Shown here: positions 19,176-27,392 of the stretch, piece after piece
Layout: the number at the start of each line of letters is the position of its first letter
How positions within the stretch are numbered: the stretch's first letter is position 1
DNA from: Fidelibacterota bacterium
GTDB lineage: Bacteria; Fidelibacterota; Marinisomatia; Marinisomatales; TCS55
Direction of reading: 5' to 3'
Assembly (NCBI GenBank): GCA_014239435.1
Contig: JAAZYX010000026.1
Coordinates: forward strand, 95,446-159,445
Length of the DNA: 64,000 bases
The notes under the pieces: generated by a model
What the model was told of the DNA's origin: nothing
Database searches by the model: none
Seen by the model: the letters and a program-made list of their open reading frames with translations, nothing else
Position numbers and translations under genes: made by a program

Positions 19176-19991
19176 ATGAATATTCGCTGTAGTACCATAA
19201 TTCTATCTTTGATTCTGCTCGGAGGATGCTCGAAAGATTCCGTTGCGGGATTTATAGGTAAAGCATACACCCTTTCGGTTGATATTCCTGAAGACAGTCA
19301 GGATATGGACTTTGTTTGGGATGTCGCTGAAAAACCATCCGCAAGTGCACTTAAATACAATGATTTTGATTTTACGGACGATTTTGCACACATGACTTTT
19401 GTTCCGGACGCGGAAGGGCTTTACCTGTTTGAGGTGAAAATCTTTCAATACAATGATGAAATCGCTTCCCAATCCTTTTCATTCGAAATTATTGATGACG
19501 GATTTCGACCCGAGCAAGATATGCTTCCCATTGCTACAAAAGATCCGACCTCGGTTCAAACAGATCCCATTTCAGAAACTGCCTCTGCGGAAGAAATTGA
19601 AATCCCCGCAACGGCGGTGATTGAAGAGGCCGATCAAAAAACCGAGATAGAAGTCCAAATCGTTGAAACAGTTATCAAAGCAAGAACAAAAGCCAAAAAA
19701 TCAAGAAAACCAGTATTGGGACGCAATATACCGTTTGATGCCGGAAGATTTACAATTCAGGTGGCATCTAAAAAAAATCTGGAAGATGCCAAGCGTGTAG
19801 CAGCTGATTTGATAAAAGATGGTTTTGATGCATACATTCAAAAGGCGTATTTCGAAGAAACGGATGCTGTATGGTTTCGCGTAAGAGTGGGAAGCTATAA
19901 TGACCGTGAATTGGCCAAAAAAGTAGCAGCCAACGTATCGAAAATCATGACCGAGCCGGCTTGGGTAGATTTTGTACGATATGAGGAATAA
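19176..19991 (+). CDS. SPOR-domain lipoprotein
   Basis: This is a predicted lipoprotein of 271 residues. I start it at ATG 19176 because that gives a clean lipoprotein signal (MNIRCSTIILSLILLGGCSK, lipobox LGGC), while the longer frame upstream lies inside ndk. A beta-rich N-terminal part of about 100 residues is followed by a Glu/Thr/Ala-rich linker and a basic patch (KARTKAKKSRKP). The C-terminal 80 residues form a SPOR domain (GRFTIQVASKKNLEDAKRVA, then WFRVRVGSYNDRELAKKVA), which in known cases binds denuded septal peptidoglycan. A role in division or the envelope is likely; the exact function is unknown. Confidence 0.85.
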   Translation: MNIRCSTIILSLILLGGCSKDSVAGFIGKAYTLSVDIPEDSQDMDFVWDVAEKPSASALKYNDFDFTDDFAHMTFVPDAEGLYLFEVKIFQYNDEIASQSFSFEIIDDGFRPEQDMLPIATKDPTSVQTDPISETASAEEIEIPATAVIEEADQKTEIEVQIVETVIKARTKAKKSRKPVLGRNIPFDAGRFTIQVASKKNLEDAKRVAADLIKDGFDAYIQKAYFEETDAVWFRVRVGSYNDRELAKKVAANVSKIMTEPAWVDFVRYEE

Positions 19992-20012
19992 TTAACATTA
20001 AGGAGGAAATAA

Positions 20013-21140
20013 ATGGATCCCGTAAAACTTCATTTTGATTATAGGGATATTTTCCGGGCACCGCGTCTTGCGTTAAGCGGCAAAAAGATTTGGACATTTG
20101 TGGTTGGTAATTTTATTGGGTATTTGGGGTATTTAATCCTGACCTATATCGCGCTGTTGACAGCCGGAACATCCATTTCTCAAAGCTGGGAAATGTTTGG
20201 GCTGTATCCGATACTAGTTGGATTTGGCGTTCCATGGTATTCGTATTTCATCTACTGTGATGGGATTCTTTTCGCATGTATTATGGTGACTCTTTCCTGC
20301 TCTGCCGTATCGCGAATTACGTATAAACAATTGAAGGGGAATGATTTCTATTCTTCCGGAGATGCATGGTCCTATGTAAAAAAGCACTGGCATCCTGTTG
20401 TATTCACCTGCATTTCGATTGCGTTAATTATTGCATTATTTGTTCTATTAGCTGTGATTTTCGCTTTTCTTGGAAAAATTCCTTATATCGGGGAATTCTT
20501 GTTTGCCATCCCGTACCCTCTCTATTTCTTCGGTGCACTTTTTACGGTTTATTCTGCAGTTGTACTTTTAACAGCCGGTATTTATATCCCGATTATTGTA
20601 GCAGCATATGAAGAAGACACCATGGGAACTGTTTTTCAAAGTTATGTTATTACATGGTCTCAACCTTGGAGAGTGATTGCGTATCACTTGATTCTATTGC
20701 CCATTTTCTCAATTGGTTCATCCATATTTTATGGGTTTTTCCAAGTTTCGTTTATATTTGTGAATCGCGTATTCGGGTGGATTATGGGAGATAAATTGGA
20801 CCGAATTGTTGATGCCGCGGTTTCAAAAGTATATCCACCGATATCTATGTTTGGTTCCTTTGCAAATTTATCCGGAACCGAATATGTATCCGCCGGAATC
20901 CTGTCTTTCTTCTTCTTCCTGTTAGTGCTTGCTGTCATTGGGTATGGTCTTTCTATTTTGTCTGTGGGGGAAACACTGATGTTTATCATTTTTAAACAAA
21001 AATCTGACGGCGATAATATTCTTGAAAGAAAGGATGAAGAAGAGGTCGAGGAAGAGTTCGAAGAAGATGAAGAATTAATAAAGGATGAATCTTCCACAGA
21101 GGAAAACTTTATTGAAGAATCAGGAACTGAAGACGAATAA
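20013..21140 (+). CDS. Integral membrane protein of unknown function with an acidic C-terminal tail
   Basis: I do not recognise this 375-residue protein at family level. It has about six hydrophobic segments, at roughly residues 28-52, 64-100, 127-155, 165-200, 225-255 and 285-330. It ends with a tail of about 50 residues that is strongly acidic (runs such as EEEVEEEFEEDEELI), presumably cytoplasmic or periplasmic and disordered. It starts behind a perfect AAGGAGG ribosome site. It follows the SPOR lipoprotein by 21 bases and precedes yceD-rpmF, so it may be co-expressed with the former. No catalytic motif is apparent. Confidence 0.75.
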   Translation: MDPVKLHFDYRDIFRAPRLALSGKKIWTFVVGNFIGYLGYLILTYIALLTAGTSISQSWEMFGLYPILVGFGVPWYSYFIYCDGILFACIMVTLSCSAVSRITYKQLKGNDFYSSGDAWSYVKKHWHPVVFTCISIALIIALFVLLAVIFAFLGKIPYIGEFLFAIPYPLYFFGALFTVYSAVVLLTAGIYIPIIVAAYEEDTMGTVFQSYVITWSQPWRVIAYHLILLPIFSIGSSIFYGFFQVSFIFVNRVFGWIMGDKLDRIVDAAVSKVYPPISMFGSFANLSGTEYVSAGILSFFFFLLVLAVIGYGLSILSVGETLMFIIFKQKSDGDNILERKDEEEVEEEFEEDEELIKDESSTEENFIEESGTEDE

Positions 21141-21156
21141 AACTGCAACTTGTAGC

Positions 21157-21187
21157 TTTGTTCGCATCTCTATAAAGAAGTAGTTTC
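21157..21187 (+). promoter_or_regulatory. Promoter of the yceD-rpmF-fab-rnc unit (TTTG-N20-TAGTTTC)
   Basis: TTTG (21157-21160) is followed after 20 bases by TAGTTTC (21181-21187) and CCGGG. It fits the TTG-N19-21-TAnnTTC pattern seen elsewhere in the window and stands in the 58-base gap before yceD. The start codon lies only 11 bases after the element, so the leader would be very short. Confidence 0.5.
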
Positions 21188-21198
21188 CCGGGTTTATT

Positions 21199-21690
21199 AT
21201 GAAGCTCAATCGTTCTGAACTGGAGCGTGGTTTTAATAACAAGCTGTTTGACATACCTGCTGAAGGATTACATCTAAAGGATGTTCGCTTTGAAGACGAC
21301 AGGATGGAATGCACATTATCTGCAGAACCCATTCCCGAAGGATTCAAATTGACCGGGACACTGAAAATTCGATTTATAGAATCCTGCGATAGATGTTTAG
21401 AATCATTTGTTGATGAACATACTTCAAAAGTTCATTGCATGCTGACTCCGAACGAAGAATTGATTGACGGTACAGAACCCGAAGTCATCCTTTTCACTGG
21501 CAGTGATCATGAGGTCGACTTAGAAACGATCTTTAGAGAATTAATCCTTCTGGAAGAATCCTTTAAACGACTGTGTCAAGATGGTTGTAAAGGACTCTGC
21601 TCTATCTGCGGAATTAATAAGAATTCTGCGGAATGTGACTGTCGAGACGATTCTTCCGATTCACCATTTGATGTACTCAAACAGCATTAA
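21199..21690 (+). CDS. yceD: DUF177/YceD family protein
   Basis: YceD (DUF177) proteins are small, poorly understood proteins nearly always encoded just before rpmF; plant and bacterial relatives have been linked to 23S rRNA accumulation. The 163 residues contain the family's metal-binding-like cysteines: CDRCLESF in the middle and a Cys-rich C-terminus (CQDGCKGLCSICG, then CDC). The hydrophobic/acidic LETIFRELILLEE segment lies between. The neighbourhood yceD-rpmF-fabH is the classic arrangement and is the strongest support. It precedes rpmF by 20 bases. Confidence 0.85.
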   Translation: MKLNRSELERGFNNKLFDIPAEGLHLKDVRFEDDRMECTLSAEPIPEGFKLTGTLKIRFIESCDRCLESFVDEHTSKVHCMLTPNEELIDGTEPEVILFTGSDHEVDLETIFRELILLEESFKRLCQDGCKGLCSICGINKNSAECDCRDDSSDSPFDVLKQH

Positions 21691-21710
21691 GTAATAATTC
21701 AGGAGAAACA

Positions 21711-21893
21711 ATGGCAGTACCAAAAAGAAAACAATCAAAAGCACGCGGACGGAAACGCCGCACACATTACAAAGCACGTCAAATAAATTTGACCGACTGT
21801 CCGCAATGCAGCCAGAAAAAAATGCCTCATCGTGCCTGCCCGAATTGCGGCTACTACAGAGGCCGGCCTGTGATTTCAGCAACTGAAAATTAA
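21711..21893 (+). CDS. rpmF: 50S ribosomal protein L32
   Basis: L32 is a small zinc-ribbon protein of the large ribosomal subunit. The 60-residue sequence starts MAVPKRKQSKARGRKRRTHY and holds a zinc ribbon formed by CPQC and CPNC, so this is the zinc-binding version. An AGGAGA site precedes the ATG. In most bacteria plsX follows, but here the next gene is fabH, 71 bases downstream. Confidence 0.97.
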   Translation: MAVPKRKQSKARGRKRRTHYKARQINLTDCPQCSQKKMPHRACPNCGYYRGRPVISATEN

Positions 21894-21964
21894 ATCAGTG
21901 AATTTGATCGCCCAGAATTGTTTTGGATGCGGTCAACCCATTTAATCCCAACCAAGGAATAAGT

Positions 21965-22951
21965 GTGAACGCAACCATCACAGCAACTGCTCGTTATCTT
22001 CCAGACCGAGTTCTGACCAATTTTGATCTTGAAAAAATGGTGGATACATCGGATGAATGGATTCGTTCTCGAACAGGAATCAGCGAAAGGCGATTGGTCG
22101 CAGAAGGTGAAGCAACATCCGATATGTGCGCAGAGGTTGTGAACCGATTACTTGAGAAATCCGGCAAACAGCCGGAAGACATTGACCTCATTATCGTAGC
22201 TACGATTACTCCGGATATGCTGGTGGTAGCAACTGCCGCAATTGTCCAGGATAAAGTGGGTGCAACAAACGCTTGGGGGTTTGATCTAACCGCAGCGTGT
22301 TCCGGGTTTTTATACGGTCTCGAAACCGGCTCAAAACTGGTAGAATCAGGACAATATAAAAATGTAATTGTCATTGGCGCTGATGCCATGAGTTCCATTA
22401 TTGATTATACAGATCGCAACACGTGTGTCATATTTGGTGACGGTGCCGGCGGAGTATTGTTGGAGCCCACTAAAAGTGATGGTGGCGTATTGGATTCAAT
22501 GCTGTTTGCCGACGGAAGTGGAAGAGATTCATTGAAGGTCCATGCCGGCGGAAGCCTCCACCCTGCTTCAAAAGATACCGTTGAAAATCGAATGCATTAT
22601 GTCCAACAGGATGGTAAAACTGTTTTCAAATTTGCCGTAAAAAATATGGCCGATGTTAGCGAAAAAATCCTTAAAAAGAATGGGTATACCGGTCAAGATT
22701 TGGCACTGTTTATTCCGCATCAGGCTAATTTGCGTATCATAAATGCAGCAGCAAGCCGATGTAATCTTTCCGATGAGCAAGTGTTGATAAATATAGAAAA
22801 ATACGGCAATACAACAGCGGGGACGATTCCGATTGGATTGGACGAAGCAGTTGAGACAGGACGTATAAAAAAAGACGATTTGGTACTATTATCTGCCTTT
22901 GGCGGCGGTTTTACCTGGGGAAGCGTTTTATTGCGCTGGACAGAATCTTGA
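21965..22951 (+). CDS. fabH: 3-oxoacyl-ACP synthase III (KAS III)
   Basis: FabH condenses acetyl-CoA with malonyl-ACP to start fatty-acid synthesis. I choose GTG 21965, six bases after an AAGGA site, giving 328 residues starting at NATITATARYLPDRVLTN; a longer TTG start at 21923 is less plausible. The catalytic triad is complete: Cys in DLTAACSGFLYGLE near residue 111, His in LFIPHQANLRII and Asn in KYGNTTAGTIPIGL. The length is that of typical FabH. The stop overlaps fabD by one base (TGATG). Confidence 0.96.
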   Translation: MNATITATARYLPDRVLTNFDLEKMVDTSDEWIRSRTGISERRLVAEGEATSDMCAEVVNRLLEKSGKQPEDIDLIIVATITPDMLVVATAAIVQDKVGATNAWGFDLTAACSGFLYGLETGSKLVESGQYKNVIVIGADAMSSIIDYTDRNTCVIFGDGAGGVLLEPTKSDGGVLDSMLFADGSGRDSLKVHAGGSLHPASKDTVENRMHYVQQDGKTVFKFAVKNMADVSEKILKKNGYTGQDLALFIPHQANLRIINAAASRCNLSDEQVLINIEKYGNTTAGTIPIGLDEAVETGRIKKDDLVLLSAFGGGFTWGSVLLRWTES

Positions 22952-23868
22952 TGAGCTTAGCATTGCTTTATCCGGGGCAAGGATCGCAAAAAATCGGAAT
23001 GGGACTTGATTTATTTGAGAATACCGAGATTGCAAGAAAACGGTTTGAGCAGGCTAACGACATCATGGAAACTGATATTACAGCCATCATTTTTGAAGGG
23101 GCTGAAGAAGTGTTACGCCAGACTCGGTATACACAGCCGTCCATATACATCATTAGCATAATTTTAACGGAATTGCTTAACGACAAAGGGCTCAATGCAG
23201 ATTCGGCCGCCGGGCACAGTCTCGGAGAATATTCAGCGTTAACTGCTGGCGGCGCATTTAATTTTCAAACCGGTTTATCTCTTGTCAAGCTCAGAGCGGA
23301 AAGCATGCAAAAAACAGGCGATGAAACAGAGGGAACAATGGCAGCCGTTCTCGGGCTTGATGATGCTCTTATTAAAGATATGTGCACGTCCGTATCGCAA
23401 GGCATCGTGGTTGCCGCAAACTATAATGCGCCGGGACAAGTAGTTATCTCCGGCGAAGTGGATGCAGTAAAGCATGCCATGGAATCCGCAAAAGATTTGG
23501 GAGCTTCAAAAGTAATACCACTGAATGTGAGCGGTGCTTTTCATTCACCCCTGATGGTGCCTGCGCGAGAAGCACTTGCAGAGAAACTTAATACCACGGA
23601 AATTCTGGATACTCAATTTCCTGTTTACGTGAATTTCAATGCAAAACCAATATCCTCGGGTGAAGCAATCCGGGACGCCCTAATCAAACAGTTAGATCAT
23701 CCTGTGCGTTGGCATGAATCCATATCAAACATGATATCTGACGGAGCGGATTCTTTTATGGAAATTGGCCCCGGACGCGTGCTGCAGGGATTAAATCGGC
23801 GAATTAGCAGAGCTGTACCCACATCAGGAATTTCAACTTGGGAAGACACACACAATTTTCATGTATGA
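22951..23868 (+). CDS. fabD: Malonyl-CoA--ACP transacylase
   Basis: FabD moves malonyl groups from CoA to acyl carrier protein. From the ATG at 22951 it has 305 residues. It shows LLYPGQGSQKIGMG at the N-terminus, the nucleophile elbow AAGHSLGEYSAL with Ser near residue 90, the Arg in KLRAESMQ, and the catalytic His in VSGAFHSPLM. All three catalytic positions are intact. It overlaps fabH by one base and fabG by eight, so it is firmly within the fab operon. Confidence 0.96.
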   Translation: MSLALLYPGQGSQKIGMGLDLFENTEIARKRFEQANDIMETDITAIIFEGAEEVLRQTRYTQPSIYIISIILTELLNDKGLNADSAAGHSLGEYSALTAGGAFNFQTGLSLVKLRAESMQKTGDETEGTMAAVLGLDDALIKDMCTSVSQGIVVAANYNAPGQVVISGEVDAVKHAMESAKDLGASKVIPLNVSGAFHSPLMVPAREALAEKLNTTEILDTQFPVYVNFNAKPISSGEAIRDALIKQLDHPVRWHESISNMISDGADSFMEIGPGRVLQGLNRRISRAVPTSGISTWEDTHNFHV

Positions 23869-24607
23869 TTTAAACGGAAAAACAGCGATCGTTACGGGGG
23901 CATCCCGCGGCATTGGAAAAAGCATCTCAGAAGTATTAGCCGAATACGGCGCTCAATTAGTTTGTGTGAGCCGTACCACCGATGCAGTACAATCCGTTGC
24001 CGAGAAGATTCAAGCTAACGGCGGGAAAGCAATCGGTATGCCGTGCGATGTTTCGGATGCATCCAGCGTAAGCAATCTCATTAAGAAGGTTCAAGATCAG
24101 TTCGAATCCATCGATATTTTGATAAACAATGCCGGCATCACGCGCGATGGTTTAATCATGCGAATGTCTGGCGATGATTGGGATACCGTTTTGGATATAA
24201 ATTTGAAGGGTGCATTTCACACTATTAAATCGGTTGCCCGTCCTATGATGAAACAGCGCAGCGGACGGATCATTAACATTTCCTCTGTGGTTGGATTGAC
24301 GGGGAATGCCGGACAGGCAAATTATGCCGCATCTAAAGCGGGAATTGTTGGTTTAACAAAATCTATGGCTCAGGAACTCGCTCCTCGCGGGATTACCGTT
24401 AATTGCATCGCGCCAGGATATATTGAAACAGATATGACCGATTCTTTATCAGATGAAGTCAAAGAAGAAATAATGAAACAAATACCGCTTGGCCGAATCG
24501 GAAAATCAGAAGAAGTCGCTGCTATGGCGCTTTTTTTAAGTTCGAACGAAGCGGAATATATCACCGGGCAAACCGTAACGGTTGACGGTGGTATGGTCAT
24601 GAACTAA
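23861..24607 (+). CDS. fabG: 3-oxoacyl-ACP reductase
   Basis: FabG reduces 3-ketoacyl-ACP with NADPH in each elongation cycle. The 248-residue short-chain dehydrogenase has the cofactor motif [12 protein letters not shown], the NNAGITRDG motif, the Ser in [12 protein letters not shown], the YAASKAG catalytic Tyr/Lys near residues 155-159, and the C-terminal [13 protein letters not shown]. Motifs, length and operon position all agree. The gene is followed by acpP behind an AAGGAGAAC site. Confidence 0.97.
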   Translation: MYDLNGKTAIVTGASRGIGKSISEVLAEYGAQLVCVSRTTDAVQSVAEKIQANGGKAIGMPCDVSDASSVSNLIKKVQDQFESIDILINNAGITRDGLIMRMSGDDWDTVLDINLKGAFHTIKSVARPMMKQRSGRIINISSVVGLTGNAGQANYAASKAGIVGLTKSMAQELAPRGITVNCIAPGYIETDMTDSLSDEVKEEIMKQIPLGRIGKSEEVAAMALFLSSNEAEYITGQTVTVDGGMVMN

Positions 24608-24621
24608 CCAAGGAGAACACC

Positions 24622-24852
24622 ATGTCAACATTCGACAAAGTAAAAGAAGTCATCATTGACAAACTCGGAGTTGAGGGAGACAAAATCGCAACAGAAGCAT
24701 CTTTCGTGGATGATTTGGGCGCAGACTCTCTTGATACCGTTGAACTAATCATGGAACTGGAAGAAGAATTCAGTTTAGAAATACCCGATGAAGATGCAGA
24801 AGGACTCACCACTGTTGGTTCTGTAGTGGATTATATAGAAAGCAATTCGTAG
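24622..24852 (+). CDS. acpP: Acyl carrier protein
   Basis: AcpP carries growing acyl chains on a 4'-phosphopantetheine arm. The 76-residue acidic protein shows the attachment motif [20 protein letters not shown] with Ser36, and the helix III/IV region [13 protein letters not shown]. Length and charge are standard. It lies between fabG and fabF, as in E. coli. Confidence 0.98.
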   Translation: MSTFDKVKEVIIDKLGVEGDKIATEASFVDDLGADSLDTVELIMELEEEFSLEIPDEDAEGLTTVGSVVDYIESNS

Positions 24853-24858
24853 AGCATC

Positions 24859-26103
24859 ATGTCCCGTAAACGGGTAGTCATTACAGGCTTGGGGGTTCTT
24901 GCTCCCAATGGAAATTCGGTTCCGGATTATTGGGCCGCATTGTGCAGCGGGAAGAGCGGAATCGCACCTATTTCCTATTTCGATGCATCGGAGTTTCCGG
25001 TAAAAATTGCCGGAGAACTTTCTGGCTTTAATGCAGAAGATCATTTCGATCGGAAATCACTCAGAAAACTGGATCCGTTCTCGATCTACGCGCTTGTGGC
25101 AACCCGGGAAGCTGTAAACCAAGCAAAACTGAATCCTGAAAAAATGAATTGCGACAGAGTTGGAGTCGTCATCGGAACCGGTATCGGCGGCGTTAATACA
25201 TTTGAAGAGGAAAAGGTGAAAATTCACACGCGAGGTAATCGACGAGTATCCCCGTTCTTTGTGCCAAAGATGATTGCCAATATTGCCGCCGGACATGTTG
25301 CCATTGAATACGGATTCAAGGGTCCAAATAAAACAATTGTCTCTGCGTGTGCATCGGCAACCGACGCCCTGGGAACCGCTCTCAGGACCATCCAATATGG
25401 AGACGCGGATGTTGTAATTTCTGGAGGAACCGAAGCTTCTATCACAGATTTGACTATCGCTGGATTTGGAAATATGAAAGCATTATCCACCAGAAACGAT
25501 GCACCTGAAAAAGCCAGCAGACCATTCGATTTGGATCGGGATGGATTCGTCCTGGGGGAAGGCGCCGGTATTCTAGTCTTAGAATCGGAAGAACATGCCA
25601 AAGCTAGAGGCGCTGTGATTCTCGGAGAACTCGCCGGTTACGGCGCAACGGATGATGCGTTTCACATTACACAGCCTGCTGAAGGCGGGACAGGCGCATT
25701 GGAAGCAATGCGTTTGGCTGTGCAGGATGCGGGATTGGAAAATGATGATATTGACTACATCAACGCTCACGGCACATCCACACCGTTCAACGATAAAAAT
25801 GAGTCAGCCGCCATTGCTACTTTATTTGGTGAAAGCGCACATCAATTAAAAGTCAGTTCCACAAAATCTATGACAGGCCATCTTCTTGGGGCTGCCGGTG
25901 GAATTGAAGCTGTGGCTTCGGTGATGGCAATTCAGGAACAAACCATTCCTCCTACAATCAATTATAAAACACAAGATCCCGACTGCACGCTGGATTACAC
26001 TCCCAATGAAGCATGTAAAACACACGTGAACGGAGTACTGTCTAACACGTTCGGATTCGGCGGACACAATGCCGTTATTGCCATGAGGAATTGGGACGAG
26101 TGA
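24859..26103 (+). CDS. fabF: 3-oxoacyl-ACP synthase II (KAS II)
   Basis: FabF elongates acyl-ACP by condensation with malonyl-ACP. The 414 residues begin RKRVVITGLGVLAPNGN and contain the catalytic Cys in VSACASATDALG near residue 163, His in INAHGTSTPFND, the Lys/His pair in KSMTGHLLGAAGG, and the closing NTFGFGGHNAV. It starts six bases after acpP and its stop overlaps the GTG start of rnc. The gene order acpP-fabF-rnc is widely conserved. Confidence 0.97.
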   Translation: MSRKRVVITGLGVLAPNGNSVPDYWAALCSGKSGIAPISYFDASEFPVKIAGELSGFNAEDHFDRKSLRKLDPFSIYALVATREAVNQAKLNPEKMNCDRVGVVIGTGIGGVNTFEEEKVKIHTRGNRRVSPFFVPKMIANIAAGHVAIEYGFKGPNKTIVSACASATDALGTALRTIQYGDADVVISGGTEASITDLTIAGFGNMKALSTRNDAPEKASRPFDLDRDGFVLGEGAGILVLESEEHAKARGAVILGELAGYGATDDAFHITQPAEGGTGALEAMRLAVQDAGLENDDIDYINAHGTSTPFNDKNESAAIATLFGESAHQLKVSSTKSMTGHLLGAAGGIEAVASVMAIQEQTIPPTINYKTQDPDCTLDYTPNEACKTHVNGVLSNTFGFGGHNAVIAMRNWDE

Positions 26104-26804
26104 ACCTGTTTAAACGGTTCCTCGGCAAACCAACCTCACATTCGTCTCATCCTCTAGAAAAACAAATAGGGTATACTTTTTCGAATAAAGCGCTTCTCAT
26201 GCAGGCGTTTACCCATCGGTCCATCTCGGCCGAGCCAAAACAAAATTATGAGCGGTTGGAATTTCTCGGTGATGCGGTGATTGACATTGTTATCAGTCAG
26301 GAACTCATGAAAGATTTCAACGATGGTGATGAAGGTTTTTTAACTCAGAAACGATCGTCGTTAGTACAAAAATCATTTTTGGGATCAATGGGGAAAAAAC
26401 TGAATTTATTGTCTCATTTGGATATTGAGGAAACCGTCGATTTACATCAGGATAAAATTGCCGAAAGACAGGCAGCGAATCTTTATGAAGCACTGATTGG
26501 TGCCGTTTTTTTAGACGGAGGGCTCTCTCCTGCTCGATCTCTTATCCTGAAAACTATCTGGATGAACCGTCAGGAAGCTTGGAAAGCGGTCAATTATAAA
26601 GGGCAGCTCATTGAGCTCTGCCACATATTGAATATTGGGAACCCCAGATTTCTTGTTACAAATGTTTCCGGCCCTGATCATCAAAAACTTTTTGAGGTTC
26701 ACGTAAAAATTAAAGAGGATCAATATCCAAGCGGAATTGGTACCAATAAAAAAGCGGCAGAACAATCCGCCGCTCAGTATGCCTTAGAAGCTCTCAGCAG
26801 TTAG
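26100..26804 (+). CDS. rnc: Ribonuclease III
   Basis: RNase III cuts double-stranded RNA in rRNA and mRNA processing. GTG 26100 overlaps the fabF stop (GTGA) and gives 234 residues; a TTG nine bases earlier is possible. The catalytic domain carries YERLEFLGDAVIDIVISQEL and the metal-binding Glu in NLYEALIGAVFLDGG. The C-terminal double-stranded RNA-binding domain runs from NYKGQLIELCH to the end (GIGTNKKAAEQSAAQYALEA). Its last bases overlap the convergent downstream gene, the tetranucleotide TTAG serving both stop codons. Confidence 0.96.
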   Translation: MNLFKRFLGKPTSHSSHPLEKQIGYTFSNKALLMQAFTHRSISAEPKQNYERLEFLGDAVIDIVISQELMKDFNDGDEGFLTQKRSSLVQKSFLGSMGKKLNLLSHLDIEETVDLHQDKIAERQAANLYEALIGAVFLDGGLSPARSLILKTIWMNRQEAWKAVNYKGQLIELCHILNIGNPRFLVTNVSGPDHQKLFEVHVKIKEDQYPSGIGTNKKAAEQSAAQYALEALSS

Positions 26805-27343
26805 CTCGTCTGAATATCTTTTATTTTATCCCGTAAGCGGGCAGCCCGTTCATATTCCTCTTCTTCAATAGCCTTATCTAACTGCTCTTCCAGCAAATCA
26901 AGTCCAGGCTCTTCCTGAATACCGTCCATTTCATCTCCGTCATCCAAAATAGCCGCCTCATTCATTACTTCTAAGCCGACTAAAATCGGCGCTTCCAAAC
27001 GAAGTGCAACTGCCAATGCATCGCTCGGGCGGGAATCCACTGCCGTATCCTTAATCGTTTTTCCCTTCAATTCAAGTGATGCATAAAAAATGCCGTCCTT
27101 CAATTCGGTAATCTTAACCGCCTTCAATTTGGCATCGATATCTTTGAGAATATTTCCGATTAAATCGTGGGTGAGTGGACGCGGTGTATCCATGTATTCC
27201 ATCGCAAGGGCTATGGATTGCGCCTCAAATGTTCCGACAATAACAGGAAGTTTTCGGTCTCCGTCAATCTCCTTTAAAATAACGGCATAGCTTCGGCTTG
27301 GAGGGTGGTAAGTAATTTTTTCGACTTGGACAGGAATCATCAT
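26801..27343 (-). CDS. Bifunctional nuclease (BFN/DUF151) domain protein with C-terminal UVR motif
   Basis: This 180-residue protein joins two parts. The N-terminal BFN/DUF151 domain, about 1-130, includes PVIVGTFEAQSIALAME, the RPLTHDLIGNIL block and SRPSDALAVALRL. Members of this family in plants show DNase and RNase activity, while the bacterial role is not settled. The C-terminal UVR motif (LDKAIEEEEYERAARLRDKI) is the helical hairpin used by UvrB and UvrC to contact each other. The combination is common in FCB bacteria and suggests a role in nucleic acid or protein quality control, but substrates are unknown. It has its own promoter motif at 27357-27387. Confidence 0.88.
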   Translation of the reverse strand: MMIPVQVEKITYHPPSRSYAVILKEIDGDRKLPVIVGTFEAQSIALAMEYMDTPRPLTHDLIGNILKDIDAKLKAVKITELKDGIFYASLELKGKTIKDTAVDSRPSDALAVALRLEAPILVGLEVMNEAAILDDGDEMDGIQEEPGLDLLEEQLDKAIEEEEYERAARLRDKIKDIQTS

Positions 27344-27356
27344 AACGGGCTGTGGA

Positions 27357-27387
27357 TAATTTAGTGAGCGGGTTTGGCTGATTCAAT
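27357..27387 (-). promoter_or_regulatory. Promoter of the BFN/UVR gene (ATTG-N20-TAAATTA)
   Basis: On the - strand ATTG (27387-27384) is followed after 20 bases by TAAATTA (27363-27357). The last base differs from the TAAATTC seen in other units, so this is a weaker match. It lies in the 49-base gap between the isomerase stop and the BFN start codon. Confidence 0.4.
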
Positions 27388-27392
27388 CAATT

